DNA from: an uncultured Oscillospiraceae bacterium
GTDB lineage: Bacteria > Bacillota > Clostridia > Oscillospirales > Ruminococcaceae
Direction of reading: 5' to 3'
Assembly: GCA_905197685.1 (NCBI GenBank)
Contig: CAJJZS010000011.1
Location: 1-64,000 of the forward strand
DNA length: 64,000 bases
The notes under the pieces were generated by a model. That model saw only the letters and a list, made by a program, of their open reading frames with translations, was not told where the DNA came from and did not search any database. Numbering within the stretch: position 1 is the first letter of the stretch; every line of letters starts with the position of its first letter. The translations under genes were made by a program, and so were the position numbers. Positions 8,902-18,405 of the stretch are shown one piece after another.

Positions 8902-9045
8902 CACTTTACTTTGTTAAAGTAAAAACAATGTGGCAAGGCGGCGGTTTTCATCCCCAAAAGTGAGCTTATACAACCCGGACCGGTCAGTATACAGAATGAT
9001 CGGGTATGGGGCACAGCCCCATAAAAGAGAAGAGTACAATCTCGC

Positions 9046-9078
9046 AAAAAAAGGGTATGGGACTGTGCCCCATACCCT
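9046..9078 (-). terminator. Terminator after the ABC exporter operon
   Basis: On the minus strand GGGTATGGGG and CCCATACCC form the stem, followed by TTTTTTT. It overlaps the stop codon of the 9077 gene. A related GGGTATGGGGCACAGCCCC copy lies at 9002-9020. Confidence 0.8.
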
Positions 9079-10822
9079 ACCTTGCCTGCGCAAACTGGCT
9101 TTGATACAGTTCGTAATAAAATCCGCGTTGTTCCAGCAGCTGCTCGTGCGTTCCCTGCTCGATAATCTGCCCGTCACGCATTACCAAAATGCAGTCTGCC
9201 TCCCGAATGGTGGAAAGGCGGTGCGCTACCACAAAGCTTGTGTGCCCCTCCATCATCTGATGAAACGCTTTTTGAATCTTGATTTCGGTGCGGGTGTCGA
9301 TACTGGAGGTTGCCTCGTCCAAAATCAAAATTGAAGGCTTGCTCAACATTGCGCGCGCAATACAAAGCAGCTGCTTTTGTCCCTGTGAAATGTTTCCTCC
9401 GTCCTCTTCCAACACCGTATCATAGCCTTGCGGCAGACGCATAATAAAGCTGTGCGCATACGCTGCCTTTGCCGCTGCAATAATTTCTTCCTCGGTGGCG
9501 TCCGGCTTTCCGTAAGCAATATTATCCTTCACCGAACCTCGGAATACCCAGGTGTCCTGAAGCACCATTCCGTAAAGGGAGCGCAGAGAATTTCTGCCAA
9601 TCTTTTGGATTGGATTTCCGTCCACCCGTATTTCTCCCTGCTGCACATCGTAAAACCGCATCAGCAGGTTAATCATCGTTGTTTTTCCGCAGCCGGTCGG
9701 TCCGACAATCGCAATTCTCTGTCCCGGTTCTACCTTTAAATGAAAATCCCGAATCAGCGGATGCTCTTTATCATAGGAAAAATAAATGTGCGAAAGCTCC
9801 ACTTCTCCGCAGCTGCTGTTCGGACAGAGGGCATCGGGCGCATCCGGCTGTTCTGCCTGCTCGTCCATCACTGCAAACACCCGTTTTGCGCTGGCAAGCG
9901 CGGTTTGCAGTTCGGTGATAACGCCGGAAATTTCGTTAAACGGTTTGGTATACTGGTTTGCATAGGTTAAAAAGCTGGTGAGCGCACCGACCGAGAATCC
10001 TCCTCCGATGCAGGACAATGCTCCGAAGATTGCCACCGCCGCATAAATCATACTGTTGACAAATCGGGTGGTCGGATTGGGCAAAGAAGAATAAAACTGT
10101 GATTTTACACCGGTCACATACAGTTCGTGATTGATACGGTCAAATTCCTGCTGCGCCCTGTCTTCATAACAAAACGCCTTTACAACCTTCTGATTGCCCA
10201 CCATTTCCTCGATATAACCGCTTAGCTGTCCCTTGATCGCGCTCTGTCTGCGGAACAGATTAAAAGAACGCTTTGCAATAAAGGAAGAAACAAACAGCGA
10301 AAGCGGGGTCAGCACAACAACTACCAATCCCACCTGAAAGTGGATGGAAAGCATATATCCCAATGTCATGAAAATGGTGATAAATCCGGTAAACAGCTGA
10401 GAAAATCCTTGCAGCAGTCCGTCCGACACCGAATCAATATCGTTGACAATACGGCTGATCATATCTCCGTGAGAGCGTCCGTCAATCTCGCTTAACGGAA
10501 GCTGTTCCATCTTATCAAACACCGCTACCCTCAAATCCCGCACCGTGCGGTAGGTAATGCGGTTGGTACAAAGCGACATCAGCCATTGGAACAGGGCGGC
10601 AGCCACCGCCACCGCTGCCAGCTGCAATACAAGCGGAGCCAGTCGGTCAAAATAAACGCTTCCCGGCTCCAAAATCAGGTCAATCCCCTTTCCTATCAAA
10701 ACAGGGGTGTAAAGGGTGAGCGAAACGCTTAGCAGCGCAAAAAGGATGGAGGCAATCAGATACTTCAGATGCGGCTTTGCAAACTGCAAAATCCGCTTTA
10801 AAATTTGGCTTCTTTTTTCCAT
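9077..10822 (-). CDS. ABC exporter half-transporter, subunit with the catalytic glutamate (BmrD/TM288-like)
   Basis: 581 residues: six-helix exporter domain (about 1-320), then an ATPase domain. Walker A is GPTGCGKTT, Walker B is ILILDEATS with the catalytic Glu, and the signature is degenerate (NISQGQ instead of LSGGQ). It pairs with the 10825 gene, two bases upstream, whose signature is intact but whose Walker B glutamate is replaced. Together they form one consensus and one degenerate ATP site, as in heterodimeric exporters BmrCD and TM287/288 for drugs or lipids. AAAGGGGAG precedes the ATG. Confidence 0.9.
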   Translation of the reverse strand: MEKRSQILKRILQFAKPHLKYLIASILFALLSVSLTLYTPVLIGKGIDLILEPGSVYFDRLAPLVLQLAAVAVAAALFQWLMSLCTNRITYRTVRDLRVAVFDKMEQLPLSEIDGRSHGDMISRIVNDIDSVSDGLLQGFSQLFTGFITIFMTLGYMLSIHFQVGLVVVVLTPLSLFVSSFIAKRSFNLFRRQSAIKGQLSGYIEEMVGNQKVVKAFCYEDRAQQEFDRINHELYVTGVKSQFYSSLPNPTTRFVNSMIYAAVAIFGALSCIGGGFSVGALTSFLTYANQYTKPFNEISGVITELQTALASAKRVFAVMDEQAEQPDAPDALCPNSSCGEVELSHIYFSYDKEHPLIRDFHLKVEPGQRIAIVGPTGCGKTTMINLLMRFYDVQQGEIRVDGNPIQKIGRNSLRSLYGMVLQDTWVFRGSVKDNIAYGKPDATEEEIIAAAKAAYAHSFIMRLPQGYDTVLEEDGGNISQGQKQLLCIARAMLSKPSILILDEATSSIDTRTEIKIQKAFHQMMEGHTSFVVAHRLSTIREADCILVMRDGQIIEQGTHEQLLEQRGFYYELYQSQFAQAR

Positions 10823-10824
10823 CG

Positions 10825-12600
10825 TTATCTCTCCCCTTTCTGCAAACTGTCGGTCGGCACCTTTTCGGTCTGCCGTTCGTTCTGCGACCAGTAAATTTCT
10901 GCGTATTCCTGACAGCAGTTTAAAAGTTCGCTGTGCGTTCCCATTCCGGCAATCTTTCCGTCATCCAACACCACAATGCAGTCTGCATCCCGTACTGTAT
11001 TTGCTCTCTGGGAAACAATCAGGGTGGTCATCTTTCCGCCGCGCTCCCGGGTAAATTCGGCAATCGCCCGTCGCAGCGCCGCATCGGTCGCAAAATCCAA
11101 TGCGCTTGCGCTGTCATCTAAAATTAAAATTTCCGGTTCTCCGATTAACGCTCTTGCGATGGTCAGCCGCTGTTTCTGCCCGCCGGAAAGATTCTTTCCT
11201 CCCTGAAGCAGAACGGTGTCCAGTCCGTCCGGCATCTTGCGTACAAATTCTTCTGCCTGCGCAACTTGCAGCGCTTTCCAAATTTCCTCATCTGTGGCTT
11301 CTTTTTTGTGCCAAGTCATGTTTTCCCGCAAAGTGCCGGAAAACAGCACCGCCTTCTGCGGAACAACGCCGATTTTTTTCCGAAGCTGAACCATCGGATA
11401 GTTGCGAACATCTACCCCGTCCACCGTCACCCTGCCCGAGGACACATCATAAAATCGGGGAATCAGGCTAACCAAGGTGGATTTTCCGCAGCCGGTTCCT
11501 CCGATGATGCCCACCGTCTGCCCTTTGTTTATTTCCATGGAAATATCGGACAGTGAGTAATCGCCCGCCGACGGGTACACAAAGCTGACATTCTCAAAGG
11601 CAATCTTCGCGCTCTCTTCCTGCTCGCAAGCCGGTTCGGTGCAGCGGTTTGCCACTGTCGGTACCGTATCCAGCACCTCATTTACCCTTGATGCCGATGC
11701 CGCCGCCTTAGTAAAGATAACAAAAAGATTCGCCGTCGCAATCATCGCCAGCAAAATCTGGTTGAGGTAGTTGACAAAGGCAATCACCTCGCCCTGGGTC
11801 ATGCCGCCGCTTTCTACCCGAAAACCGCCGAACCAAAGCACCGCCGCAATCGCAAGGTTAATAACTACCCCGGTCATCGGATTGAGCAAAGCGGAAATTT
11901 TTCCTACAAAAACCGATACGTTCATCTGGTCGTCGCTTGCCGCTTCAAAACGCTGTTTTTCCCGCTCCTGTCTGGAAAAAGCACGAATGACGCGAACTCC
12001 GGAAAGATTTTCTCTGGTAATCAGTGAAATGCGGTCCAGTTTTTTCTGGATAACACGGTAATAAGGAATAGAACGGCTTAAAATCAGATACAGCACCAAA
12101 GCCACCAAAGGTCCCGCAATCAAAAAGACGGTTGCCAGCTTCCAGTCCAGCATAATTGCCATCACCGCAGAACCGATCACCAAAAACGGCGAACGAATGA
12201 CCAGACGAATCAGCATCGCTACCGCTACCTGAAGCTGGTTGACATCGTTGGTAATACGGGTAATCAGCGACGGCGTTCCAAAGCGGTCAATCTCCCCATG
12301 GGAAAGGCGGTTGATATGCGCAAACAGCTCGGAGCGCACCACCGTACCAAACCCCTGGCTTGCCCTTGCTGCACAATACTGACAGACTAAAGCGCAGCAC
12401 AGTCCCACAACTCCAAGTAGAATCATCACCAGTCCCATCCGCACCACATATCCGGTGTCGCGGTTGGCAATTCCCACATCAATCATTTTTGCCATAACCA
12501 ACGGCACAATCAACTCAAAAATCGCCTCGGTCAGCTTAAAAATCGGACCGATACAAACTTCCTTCCAAAAGCGTTTCAGATACTTTACAAACTTTAACAT
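10825..12600 (-). CDS. ABC exporter half-transporter, degenerate-site subunit (BmrC/TM287-like)
   Basis: 591 residues: exporter TM domain (about 1-320) and ATPase domain with Walker A GGTGCGKST, intact signature LSGGQKQR, and Walker B ILILDDSAS, where Asp replaces the usual catalytic Glu. That substitution is characteristic of one subunit of heterodimeric exporters. It is first in a two-gene operon with the 9077 gene. GGAGG lies about 13 bases before the ATG, slightly far. A LysR-type gene is transcribed divergently 138 bases away and is a plausible regulator. Substrate unknown. Confidence 0.9.
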   Translation of the reverse strand: MLKFVKYLKRFWKEVCIGPIFKLTEAIFELIVPLVMAKMIDVGIANRDTGYVVRMGLVMILLGVVGLCCALVCQYCAARASQGFGTVVRSELFAHINRLSHGEIDRFGTPSLITRITNDVNQLQVAVAMLIRLVIRSPFLVIGSAVMAIMLDWKLATVFLIAGPLVALVLYLILSRSIPYYRVIQKKLDRISLITRENLSGVRVIRAFSRQEREKQRFEAASDDQMNVSVFVGKISALLNPMTGVVINLAIAAVLWFGGFRVESGGMTQGEVIAFVNYLNQILLAMIATANLFVIFTKAAASASRVNEVLDTVPTVANRCTEPACEQEESAKIAFENVSFVYPSAGDYSLSDISMEINKGQTVGIIGGTGCGKSTLVSLIPRFYDVSSGRVTVDGVDVRNYPMVQLRKKIGVVPQKAVLFSGTLRENMTWHKKEATDEEIWKALQVAQAEEFVRKMPDGLDTVLLQGGKNLSGGQKQRLTIARALIGEPEILILDDSASALDFATDAALRRAIAEFTRERGGKMTTLIVSQRANTVRDADCIVVLDDGKIAGMGTHSELLNCCQEYAEIYWSQNERQTEKVPTDSLQKGER

Positions 12601-12695
12601 TCTATTCTCATTTCCTCCGTTGCATCAAAAGCTGTTTTCATGATATGATTATAGCATACTTTTCCCCCTATAAAAAATATTTTATTTCTATGGCT

Positions 12696-12716
12696 GATAT
12701 ATTTTTTTCATATATC
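12696..12716. promoter_or_regulatory. Candidate LysR operator: 7-7-7 inverted repeat
   Basis: GATATAT (12696-12702), seven bases, ATATATC (12710-12716), in the divergent region between the ABC exporter and the LysR gene. It fits the T-N11-A core of LysR-family sites, but it is A/T-rich and could be chance. Confidence 0.4.
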
Positions 12717-12738
12717 TACTTTGAAAGGAAGAAACCGG

Positions 12739-13632
12739 ATGGACATTCGCCAACTGCTTTACTTCACCACCATTGCCGAGGAGGGAAGTATCAGCGCCGC
12801 CGCCAAAAAGCTGCACCTGTCCCAACCCCCTCTGAGCTATCAGATGAAGCTGTTGGAGGAGGAACTGCACCTGCCGTTGATTGAACGGGGAGCAAGAGGA
12901 ATTACCCTAACCGAAGCCGGTCGGGTTCTCTACAAACGCGCTTTGGGTATTTTAGAACTGAATGAGCTTACCCGAAAAGAAATGCTCTCTATGGCTTCCG
13001 GGTTTACCGGAACCCTGCATATCGGTACGGTTTCTTCTTCGGGGGCTTCTTTATTGGATTGGCGTATTCCTGCTTTCCATCAAAAATATCCTCAAATCGG
13101 TTTTGCTATCCATGAGGGCAATACCTTTGAACTGATGGAAATGCTGGAATCCGGTTTAATCGAAATTGCGATTGTCCGCACCCCCTTTCACAACGATCAG
13201 CTTCACTGCCTGTATCTTTCTTCCGAACCGATGATTGCCGCAGGCGCTCCTTCCTTCTTTCCTCAGGGAATGAGTTCCGGACAGCCGCTTGAGCTGAAAC
13301 TGCTCGGACATACCCCGGTCATCCTTTACCGCCGATTTGAAAAGCTGCTGCTTTCCCTGTGTGAACAGCATAAAATTACCCCACAGATTTTCTGTATCGC
13401 CGATGATGCCCGCACCACCCTGATGTGGGCGGAAGCCGGACTCGGAATCGCCGTTGTTCCTCAATCTGCCTATCGGATTATGCCGCACCACAATATGGTG
13501 TACTGCGAACTTTCCGAAGAAAATCTACACACCCGTATCGCCGCTGTCTGCAAAAAAGGGTGCAGCCTGAGTTGGTCTGCCCAACAGTTCTTGGAATTTT
13601 TTTCTCAGCAACCCCCTCTTTGCCAAAATTAA
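12739..13632 (+). CDS. LysR family transcriptional regulator
   Basis: About 297 residues starting at the ATG after AAAGGAAG; the upstream in-frame TTG at 12721 overlaps that site. Residues 1-60 are the winged helix-turn-helix (MDIRQLLYFTTIAEEGSISA, then LHLSQPPLSYQMK), and residues 90-290 the periplasmic-binding-protein-like effector domain. It is divergent from the ABC exporter pair, the usual arrangement for a LysR protein and its target. The glycosyltransferase gene follows after only 19 bases and may be co-transcribed. Effector unknown. Confidence 0.92.
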   Translation: MDIRQLLYFTTIAEEGSISAAAKKLHLSQPPLSYQMKLLEEELHLPLIERGARGITLTEAGRVLYKRALGILELNELTRKEMLSMASGFTGTLHIGTVSSSGASLLDWRIPAFHQKYPQIGFAIHEGNTFELMEMLESGLIEIAIVRTPFHNDQLHCLYLSSEPMIAAGAPSFFPQGMSSGQPLELKLLGHTPVILYRRFEKLLLSLCEQHKITPQIFCIADDARTTLMWAEAGLGIAVVPQSAYRIMPHHNMVYCELSEENLHTRIAAVCKKGCSLSWSAQQFLEFFSQQPPLCQN

Positions 13633-13651
13633 AATTCAAAGGAGGATTCTC

Positions 13652-14482
13652 ATGTTTCCCTATCATATTTTAGTTACTTTAGACCGAAACTATCTTTCTG
13701 TCCTCACCGTCATGCTCTACTCGCTTACGCAATCCGATTCGGACGGCGTTTTTACCGTTTATATTGCGCACAACAGCCTGACCGCAGAGGATTTTTCCAA
13801 TCTCGGCAAAACTCTTCCCCGCACCGAGCTTGTCGATGTGCGGATTCCCGAAAATTTCCTGGAAAACGCTCCTGTTTCCTCCCGATACCCAACCGAAATG
13901 TATTTTCGGCTGTTTGCTGCGCAGTATCTCCCGCAGGAATTGGATCGAATTCTGTATCTCGACCCCGATCTTGTTGTTCTGCACAGTCTGCGCGAGCTTT
14001 ACAATATTGATTTTCAAAACAACCTCTTTGCCGCCGCTTCTCATATTGAAAGCCGCACCTTTAAAGAGTTTAACCGTCTGCGTCTGGGGCTTTCCGAAGA
14101 AACCCACTATATCAACTCGGGCGTTATGATGATGAATCTCTCCCTTCTTCGGCAGGCACAGAACCGTCAGGATATTTTTTCCTTTATCGAAAAACATAAA
14201 AACACCCTGCTTCTTCCCGACCAGGATGTGCTGAACGCGCTGTACGCCGACCGCACCGTTCTCATCGACCCAATGATTTATAATCTCGGGGACAAGTACC
14301 TGCACCTGCGCAATCTTCGCCTTCCCAAAGAGGAACATATTGACCTTGACTGGATTAGAACTCATACTGCCGTTATCCATTATTACGGAAAAAATAAACC
14401 GTGGAAGGATAACTATCGCGGCGAACTCGGCGTCTTTTATGAGGAATTTTCCAAAAGACTGCAAAATACTCAAACCTTTTGA
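13652..14482 (+). CDS. Glycosyltransferase family 8 protein
   Basis: 276 residues. GT8 enzymes transfer glucose or galactose from UDP-sugars with retention. The N-terminal LVTLDRNYLSVLTVMLYSL, the metal-binding DPD in ILYLDPDLVV (a DXD variant), INSGVMMMNL, LPDQDVLNA and the C-terminal HYYGKNKPW are family hallmarks. The protein is soluble, with no TM segment, as is common for lipoteichoic-acid or surface-polysaccharide glucosyltransferases. AAAGGAGG lies ideally upstream. Acceptor not predictable. Confidence 0.88.
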   Translation: MFPYHILVTLDRNYLSVLTVMLYSLTQSDSDGVFTVYIAHNSLTAEDFSNLGKTLPRTELVDVRIPENFLENAPVSSRYPTEMYFRLFAAQYLPQELDRILYLDPDLVVLHSLRELYNIDFQNNLFAAASHIESRTFKEFNRLRLGLSEETHYINSGVMMMNLSLLRQAQNRQDIFSFIEKHKNTLLLPDQDVLNALYADRTVLIDPMIYNLGDKYLHLRNLRLPKEEHIDLDWIRTHTAVIHYYGKNKPWKDNYRGELGVFYEEFSKRLQNTQTF

Positions 14483-14503
14483 TAAAAACTGCCGCTCAAG
14501 CCC

Positions 14504-14532
14504 TTGCCCCGCAGCTTTTGCTGTGATACAAT
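14504..14532 (+). promoter_or_regulatory. Promoter of lepA
   Basis: TTGCCC (14504-14509), 17 bases, TACAAT (14527-14532), about 100 bases before the lepA start. Confidence 0.55.
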
Positions 14533-14637
14533 TTTACAAGAAATCAGAACAGAATGTGTCTTTGCCCATATGCGGCGGCACAATCAATCAAACAATTCTT
14601 ACAATCACGATATATCGTCACAGAAAGGTGAGATTCT

Positions 14638-16458
14638 ATGGCAGACAAACAGCAGAAGGACATCAGCCGTATCCGAAATTTCTGCATTATTGCCCACATT
14701 GACCACGGCAAATCAACCCTTGCCGACCGTATCCTCGAAAAAACACAGACCGTTTCCCTGCGCGACATGGAAAACCAGCTTTTGGACAACATGGATTTGG
14801 AGCGGGAACGCGGCATCACCATCAAAGCAAGAGCCGTAAAAGCGCAGTATACCGCAAAAGACGGCAACACCTATGACTTTAACCTGATCGACACCCCGGG
14901 ACACGTTGACTTTAACTACGAGGTTTCCCGTTCTCTGGCTGCCTGCGAAGGCGCGCTTTTGGTGGTGGACGCCTCTCAGGGAATCGAGGCGCAGACCTTA
15001 GCCAACACCTACCTTGCCATCGAGCACGACCTCGAGGTTGTTCCTGTTGTCAATAAAATCGACCTGCCCAGCGCAAATCCCGAAGTTGTCTGCCACGAAA
15101 TCGAAGACATCATCGGAATCCCTGCGTTGGACGCGCCGCGCATCTCGGCAAAAACAGGACTGAATGTAGAAGAAGTGCTCGAACGCATTGTTACCGATAT
15201 TCCTGCCCCGACCGGTGACCCGGACGCTCCGTTGCAGGCATTGATTTTTGACTCCTATTATGACAGCTATAAGGGCGTTATCGTTTATATTCGCGTCATG
15301 CAGGGAACTGTCCGCCCGGGCGATGATATTTTAATGATGGCAACCAAAGCGCAGTTCCATATTGTCGAGGTCGGCTATATGGGCGCTACTACCTTAGTGC
15401 CTACCGACGGTCTTTCTGCCGGTGAAGTCGGCTATATTACCGCCAGCATTAAAAGTGTGCGCGACACCGTTGTCGGCGACACGGTCACCCATGCCGATGC
15501 TCCCGCCGAAAAACCGCTTGCCGGCTACCGTCAGGTAAACCCAATGGTGTTCTGCGGCATCTATCCGGCAGACGGCGCAAAATATCCTGATTTACGCGAC
15601 GCGCTGGAAAAACTGCAATTAAACGATGCTTCCCTCTCTTTTGAGCCGGAAACTTCCAAGGCTTTGGGCTTTGGTTTCCGCTGCGGATTTTTGGGACTGC
15701 TGCATATGGAAATCATTCAGGAGCGTTTGGAGCGCGAATTTAACCTTGACCTCATCACCACTGCGCCCAGCGTTATCTACAAATTAAATATGACCGACGG
15801 CAGCACCCTGATGATTGACAACCCGACCAACTATCCCGACCCGTCCGACATTGAATCTGCGGAAGAACCGTTTGTCAAAGCGAGCATCTTCGCCCCCGCT
15901 TCCTATATCGGCACCATTATGGAGCTGTGCCAGGAACGCCGCGGAACTTATAAGGATACCAAATATCTGGACACCGACCGTGTAGAAATTCACTATGACC
16001 TGCCGCTGAACGAAATTGTCTATGACTTTTTCGATGCGCTCAAATCCCGCACTAAAGGATACGCCTCGTTTGATTATGAGCTGGCAGGTTATCAGGTTTC
16101 CAAACTGGTAAAACTGGATATTATGATCAGCGGCGACATTGTGGACGCGCTTTCCTTTATTGTTCATGCCGACCGCGCATACAGCCGCGCAAGAAAGATG
16201 GCAGAAAAACTCAAGGAAAATATCCCGCGTCAGATGTTTGAAGTGCCGATTCAGGCGGCAGTCGGCGGAAAGATTATCGCCCGCGAAACGGTAAAAGCCT
16301 TCCGCAAAGATGTTTTGGCAAAATGCTACGGCGGCGATATTTCCCGAAAGAAAAAACTGCTGGAAAAACAGAAAGAAGGCAAGAAGAGGATGCGTCAGCT
16401 GGGTTCTGTGGAGGTTCCGCAGGAAGCGTTTATGGCAGTTCTCAAACTTGACGAATAA
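14638..16458 (+). CDS. lepA: Elongation factor 4 (LepA), back-translocating GTPase
   Basis: 606 residues, the standard LepA length. The GTPase motifs are AHIDHGKSTLADRI (G1), RGITIKA (G2), DTPGHVDF (G3) and NKIDLP (G4). EF-G-like domains follow, and the C-terminal LepA-specific basic region ends in KKLLEKQKEGKKRM. LepA binds ribosomes and affects translation under stress. GAAAGGTGAG precedes the ATG. The gene has its own promoter and a downstream bidirectional terminator; the 130 bases after the stop contain nothing else recognisable. Confidence 0.97.
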   Translation: MADKQQKDISRIRNFCIIAHIDHGKSTLADRILEKTQTVSLRDMENQLLDNMDLERERGITIKARAVKAQYTAKDGNTYDFNLIDTPGHVDFNYEVSRSLAACEGALLVVDASQGIEAQTLANTYLAIEHDLEVVPVVNKIDLPSANPEVVCHEIEDIIGIPALDAPRISAKTGLNVEEVLERIVTDIPAPTGDPDAPLQALIFDSYYDSYKGVIVYIRVMQGTVRPGDDILMMATKAQFHIVEVGYMGATTLVPTDGLSAGEVGYITASIKSVRDTVVGDTVTHADAPAEKPLAGYRQVNPMVFCGIYPADGAKYPDLRDALEKLQLNDASLSFEPETSKALGFGFRCGFLGLLHMEIIQERLEREFNLDLITTAPSVIYKLNMTDGSTLMIDNPTNYPDPSDIESAEEPFVKASIFAPASYIGTIMELCQERRGTYKDTKYLDTDRVEIHYDLPLNEIVYDFFDALKSRTKGYASFDYELAGYQVSKLVKLDIMISGDIVDALSFIVHADRAYSRARKMAEKLKENIPRQMFEVPIQAAVGGKIIARETVKAFRKDVLAKCYGGDISRKKKLLEKQKEGKKRMRQLGSVEVPQEAFMAVLKLDE

Positions 16459-16591
16459 GCTGTATCGCGCTTCAGCTTTGCGTATCGCTTTAGATTCGGC
16501 ACGCGGCGCTCGCTTGCGTTAGCACACTCGCTCGGACAGATTCGGCTTACACTCTGTTTCGCGCTTTTTTCCTTATTATATTCACAAAAAC

Positions 16592-16628
16592 AAAAAGCGG
16601 AATCCTTCTATTTTGGATTCCGCTTTTT
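16592..16628. terminator. Bidirectional terminator between lepA and the zinc-ribbon membrane protein
   Basis: AAAAAGCGGAATCC and GGATTCCGCTTTTT form a perfect 14-bp stem with a nine-base loop and T-runs on both strands. Confidence 0.9.
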
Positions 16629-16955
16629 CTATTTTACATCAAATTTTTCTCCGCACTTCGGACAGAGAATGATACATCTTTTGGGTAAAGTAAAAATTCC
16701 GTCTGTTATCATCGAAACGGTTTCCCAACTCCCACAATATGGGCAGCGTCCCCACATCAACCTTAACGCCTCCCACACCGCAAACGCGCACCAAAAAATC
16801 CAACTCCGAAGCGGAGACGGCAATTTGAAACCAAATTCTCCGACGTCATTGACCGCATTCAAAATAAAATAAAGGAATAAACTGTATAACAATATTTTAC
16901 CAAGCAAATCAATAAGATACACCTTTTTTATGGAAAGTTTTTTCCTTGCTTCCAT
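16629..16955 (-). CDS. Small membrane protein with C-terminal zinc ribbon
   Basis: 108 residues. Two hydrophobic segments lie at about 15-32 and 47-62, followed by two CXXC pairs, CPYCG and CPKCG, about 30 residues apart: a zinc-ribbon arrangement facing one side of the membrane. AAAGGAGG precedes the ATG, and a TTGAAG-17-TATGAT promoter lies just upstream. No known family recognised; function unknown. Confidence 0.75.
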   Translation of the reverse strand: MEARKKLSIKKVYLIDLLGKILLYSLFLYFILNAVNDVGEFGFKLPSPLRSWIFWCAFAVWEALRLMWGRCPYCGSWETVSMITDGIFTLPKRCIILCPKCGEKFDVK

Positions 16956-16988
16956 TACTTTATCCTCCTTTTAACCCCTCTTTTCTTC

Positions 16989-17017
16989 ATCATACCTCCT
17001 TTTACTCAAAACTTCAA
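16989..17017 (-). promoter_or_regulatory. Promoter of the zinc-ribbon membrane protein gene
   Basis: Minus-strand TTGAAG (17017-17012), 17-base spacer, TATGAT (16994-16989), close to the ribosome binding site at about 16970. Confidence 0.5.
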
Positions 17018-17063
17018 TCCGCATTTTGACGTATTTTTTTATAGAAAAGATACAAATACAATC

Positions 17064-17090
17064 AAAAAAGCCGCCCGATTGGGCGGCTTT
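17064..17090 (-). terminator. Rho-independent terminator
   Basis: AAAGCCGCCC-AATC-GGGCGGCTTTTTT on the minus strand, downstream of the DUF4358 lipoprotein gene. A near copy stands at 34437-34464 on the + strand. Confidence 0.75.
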
Positions 17091-17109
17091 ACCTGTTTAA
17101 GTTTATACT

Positions 17110-17160
17110 AAATAAAAAAGCTGCCAAAGTTTCTACTAATAAAAGATAACCTTGGTTGTT
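17110..17160 (-). repeat. Diverged copy of the toxin-antitoxin terminator/promoter repeat
   Basis: The minus strand reads AACAACCAAGGTTATC, then AAACTTTGGCAGC followed by TTTTTT. This resembles the inverted repeats at 34087-34128 and 43087-43129 but with several substitutions. It lies downstream of the DUF4358 gene and may act as its terminator. Confidence 0.4.
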
Positions 17161-17243
17161 CTTTTATTCTTTTTCGGGCTGTACACCAATTCCCTTTTTG
17201 TCAAAAGGGGAGGTTGGGCTGTATTTTTATTCTCTTTTTTCTT

Positions 17244-17810
17244 TTATGACAGATTTAATTTCTCCGGGATATATCGTTCCACAATCTTTCTTGCCAAATC
17301 GTTGTCCTCGGTCATCAGCATAACCGCATATCCGCCGCGCTCAAAGATAATTGCATTTTCGGCAATCGAAGTGGAGTTGTAAACGTCATAGTTTGCAAAT
17401 TCTCTGGTGCGGCTGTCCTTGCGTTCCCGCAGTGCGGACAGTACATTTTCCCGGTGTGAAACTCCGTTTTCGTCCTCCCCGCTTTCCGGTAAAATGATGT
17501 AAACATCATCTGCGCCGAAATCCGTTTCCACATAACGCACATAAGCCTGTTTTACATCGGCAGGATTTAGCCCCACCACCGTTTCCAGCTGCTCCTCGGT
17601 CGGTTCCACCACTCCTGCCCTGTCCCCAAAGGCGTCATAAATTTTTTCCAACGCTTTCTGCGGATTGGAAACCGTACCTTTCTTTTTGGTTTGGGTCTGT
17701 ATTTCCTCCTTGGGTAATGTGGTGTCCAACGCTTCGCAACCGGTCAACATTCCGACTCCCAGCGCTGCCGCAATCAAAACTGCCACAGCTTTTTTATAAA
17801 AACGCTTCAT
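17244..17810 (-). CDS. DUF4358 lipoprotein
   Basis: 188 residues. The signal peptide MKRFYKKAVAVLIAAALGV ends in a lipobox (LTGC, Cys at about 26), so the protein is predicted to be a membrane-anchored surface lipoprotein. The mature part carries the DUF4358 pattern: a long pre-helix region, the charged VLSALRERKDSRT stretch, then NAIIFERGGYAVMLM and a terminal helix. The function of the family is unknown; its members are common in Clostridia. AAGGTGG lies 12 bases before the ATG, a little far. Confidence 0.8.
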   Translation of the reverse strand: MKRFYKKAVAVLIAAALGVGMLTGCEALDTTLPKEEIQTQTKKKGTVSNPQKALEKIYDAFGDRAGVVEPTEEQLETVVGLNPADVKQAYVRYVETDFGADDVYIILPESGEDENGVSHRENVLSALRERKDSRTREFANYDVYNSTSIAENAIIFERGGYAVMLMTEDNDLARKIVERYIPEKLNLS

Positions 17811-17953
17811 TCGTATTTTGTTCCACCTTTCTTAGAGTTTCTCTTTCTCAAATTATAATGGATAAAACCAAACTGTCAAGCGTTCTGCCGCGGCTTTTGC
17901 TAAAAGTTTACACTCCGCTGCCTTTTTTGCCCAAATTACAGGCATTTTTTTAT

Positions 17954-17967
17954 ATTTCCCGGGAAAT
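17954..17967. repeat. ATTTCCCGGGAAAT palindrome, copy 1
   Basis: Perfect 14-bp palindrome in the space between the two lipoprotein genes. Exact copies stand at 40588, 41533 and 43031, and one-base variants at 18406 and 40441. Confidence 0.7.
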
Positions 17968-17976
17968 ATTTCCTGT

Positions 17977-18372
17977 TTAACTTAAAATAAACTCGCCGCA
18001 CATTTCCGCTTCGGGATTGCCTGCCCCGTTAATCTGTACGAATATTTCAAACGGTACATCGTTCTCCAATCTCACCTGTGCTGTTTCTCCTGCCCGCATC
18101 AGTGTATCTTGCTTGCCGTCGGCAGACTGTACCCGAAAACAAACCTCTGTGTTCTGCGCTTCCTCCAATCTGATGGTTATCCGGCTTATCCTCCTCAAAT
18201 CCGATTCAAATACCGTCAGCCATTCTTTATCATTGAGATTGGTTTGAAATCGGTAAATGCTTTGATGCTGCCTTGCTTTTTGAAAATCTGCCGATACCTT
18301 TTCCTGAGAAGAACAGCCACCCAACAAGCATACTGCCAACAGTGCGGCTGTCAGACACCTTATTTTTTTCAT
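17977..18372 (-). CDS. Small lipoprotein, unknown function
   Basis: 131 residues. Signal peptide MKKIRCLTAALLAVCLLGGC with the lipobox Cys at residue 20. The mature domain is about 110 residues, beta-rich in appearance and ending IFVQINGAGNPEAEMCGEF. No recognised family. AAGGGGGAA precedes the ATG. It faces the same way as the DUF4358 lipoprotein 166 bases downstream, but the A/T-rich gap and palindrome make a single operon uncertain. Confidence 0.75.
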   Translation of the reverse strand: MKKIRCLTAALLAVCLLGGCSSQEKVSADFQKARQHQSIYRFQTNLNDKEWLTVFESDLRRISRITIRLEEAQNTEVCFRVQSADGKQDTLMRAGETAQVRLENDVPFEIFVQINGAGNPEAEMCGEFILS

Positions 18373-18405
18373 TTCTTTTTCCCCCTTTGTTTTGAATCAG
18401 ACGAT

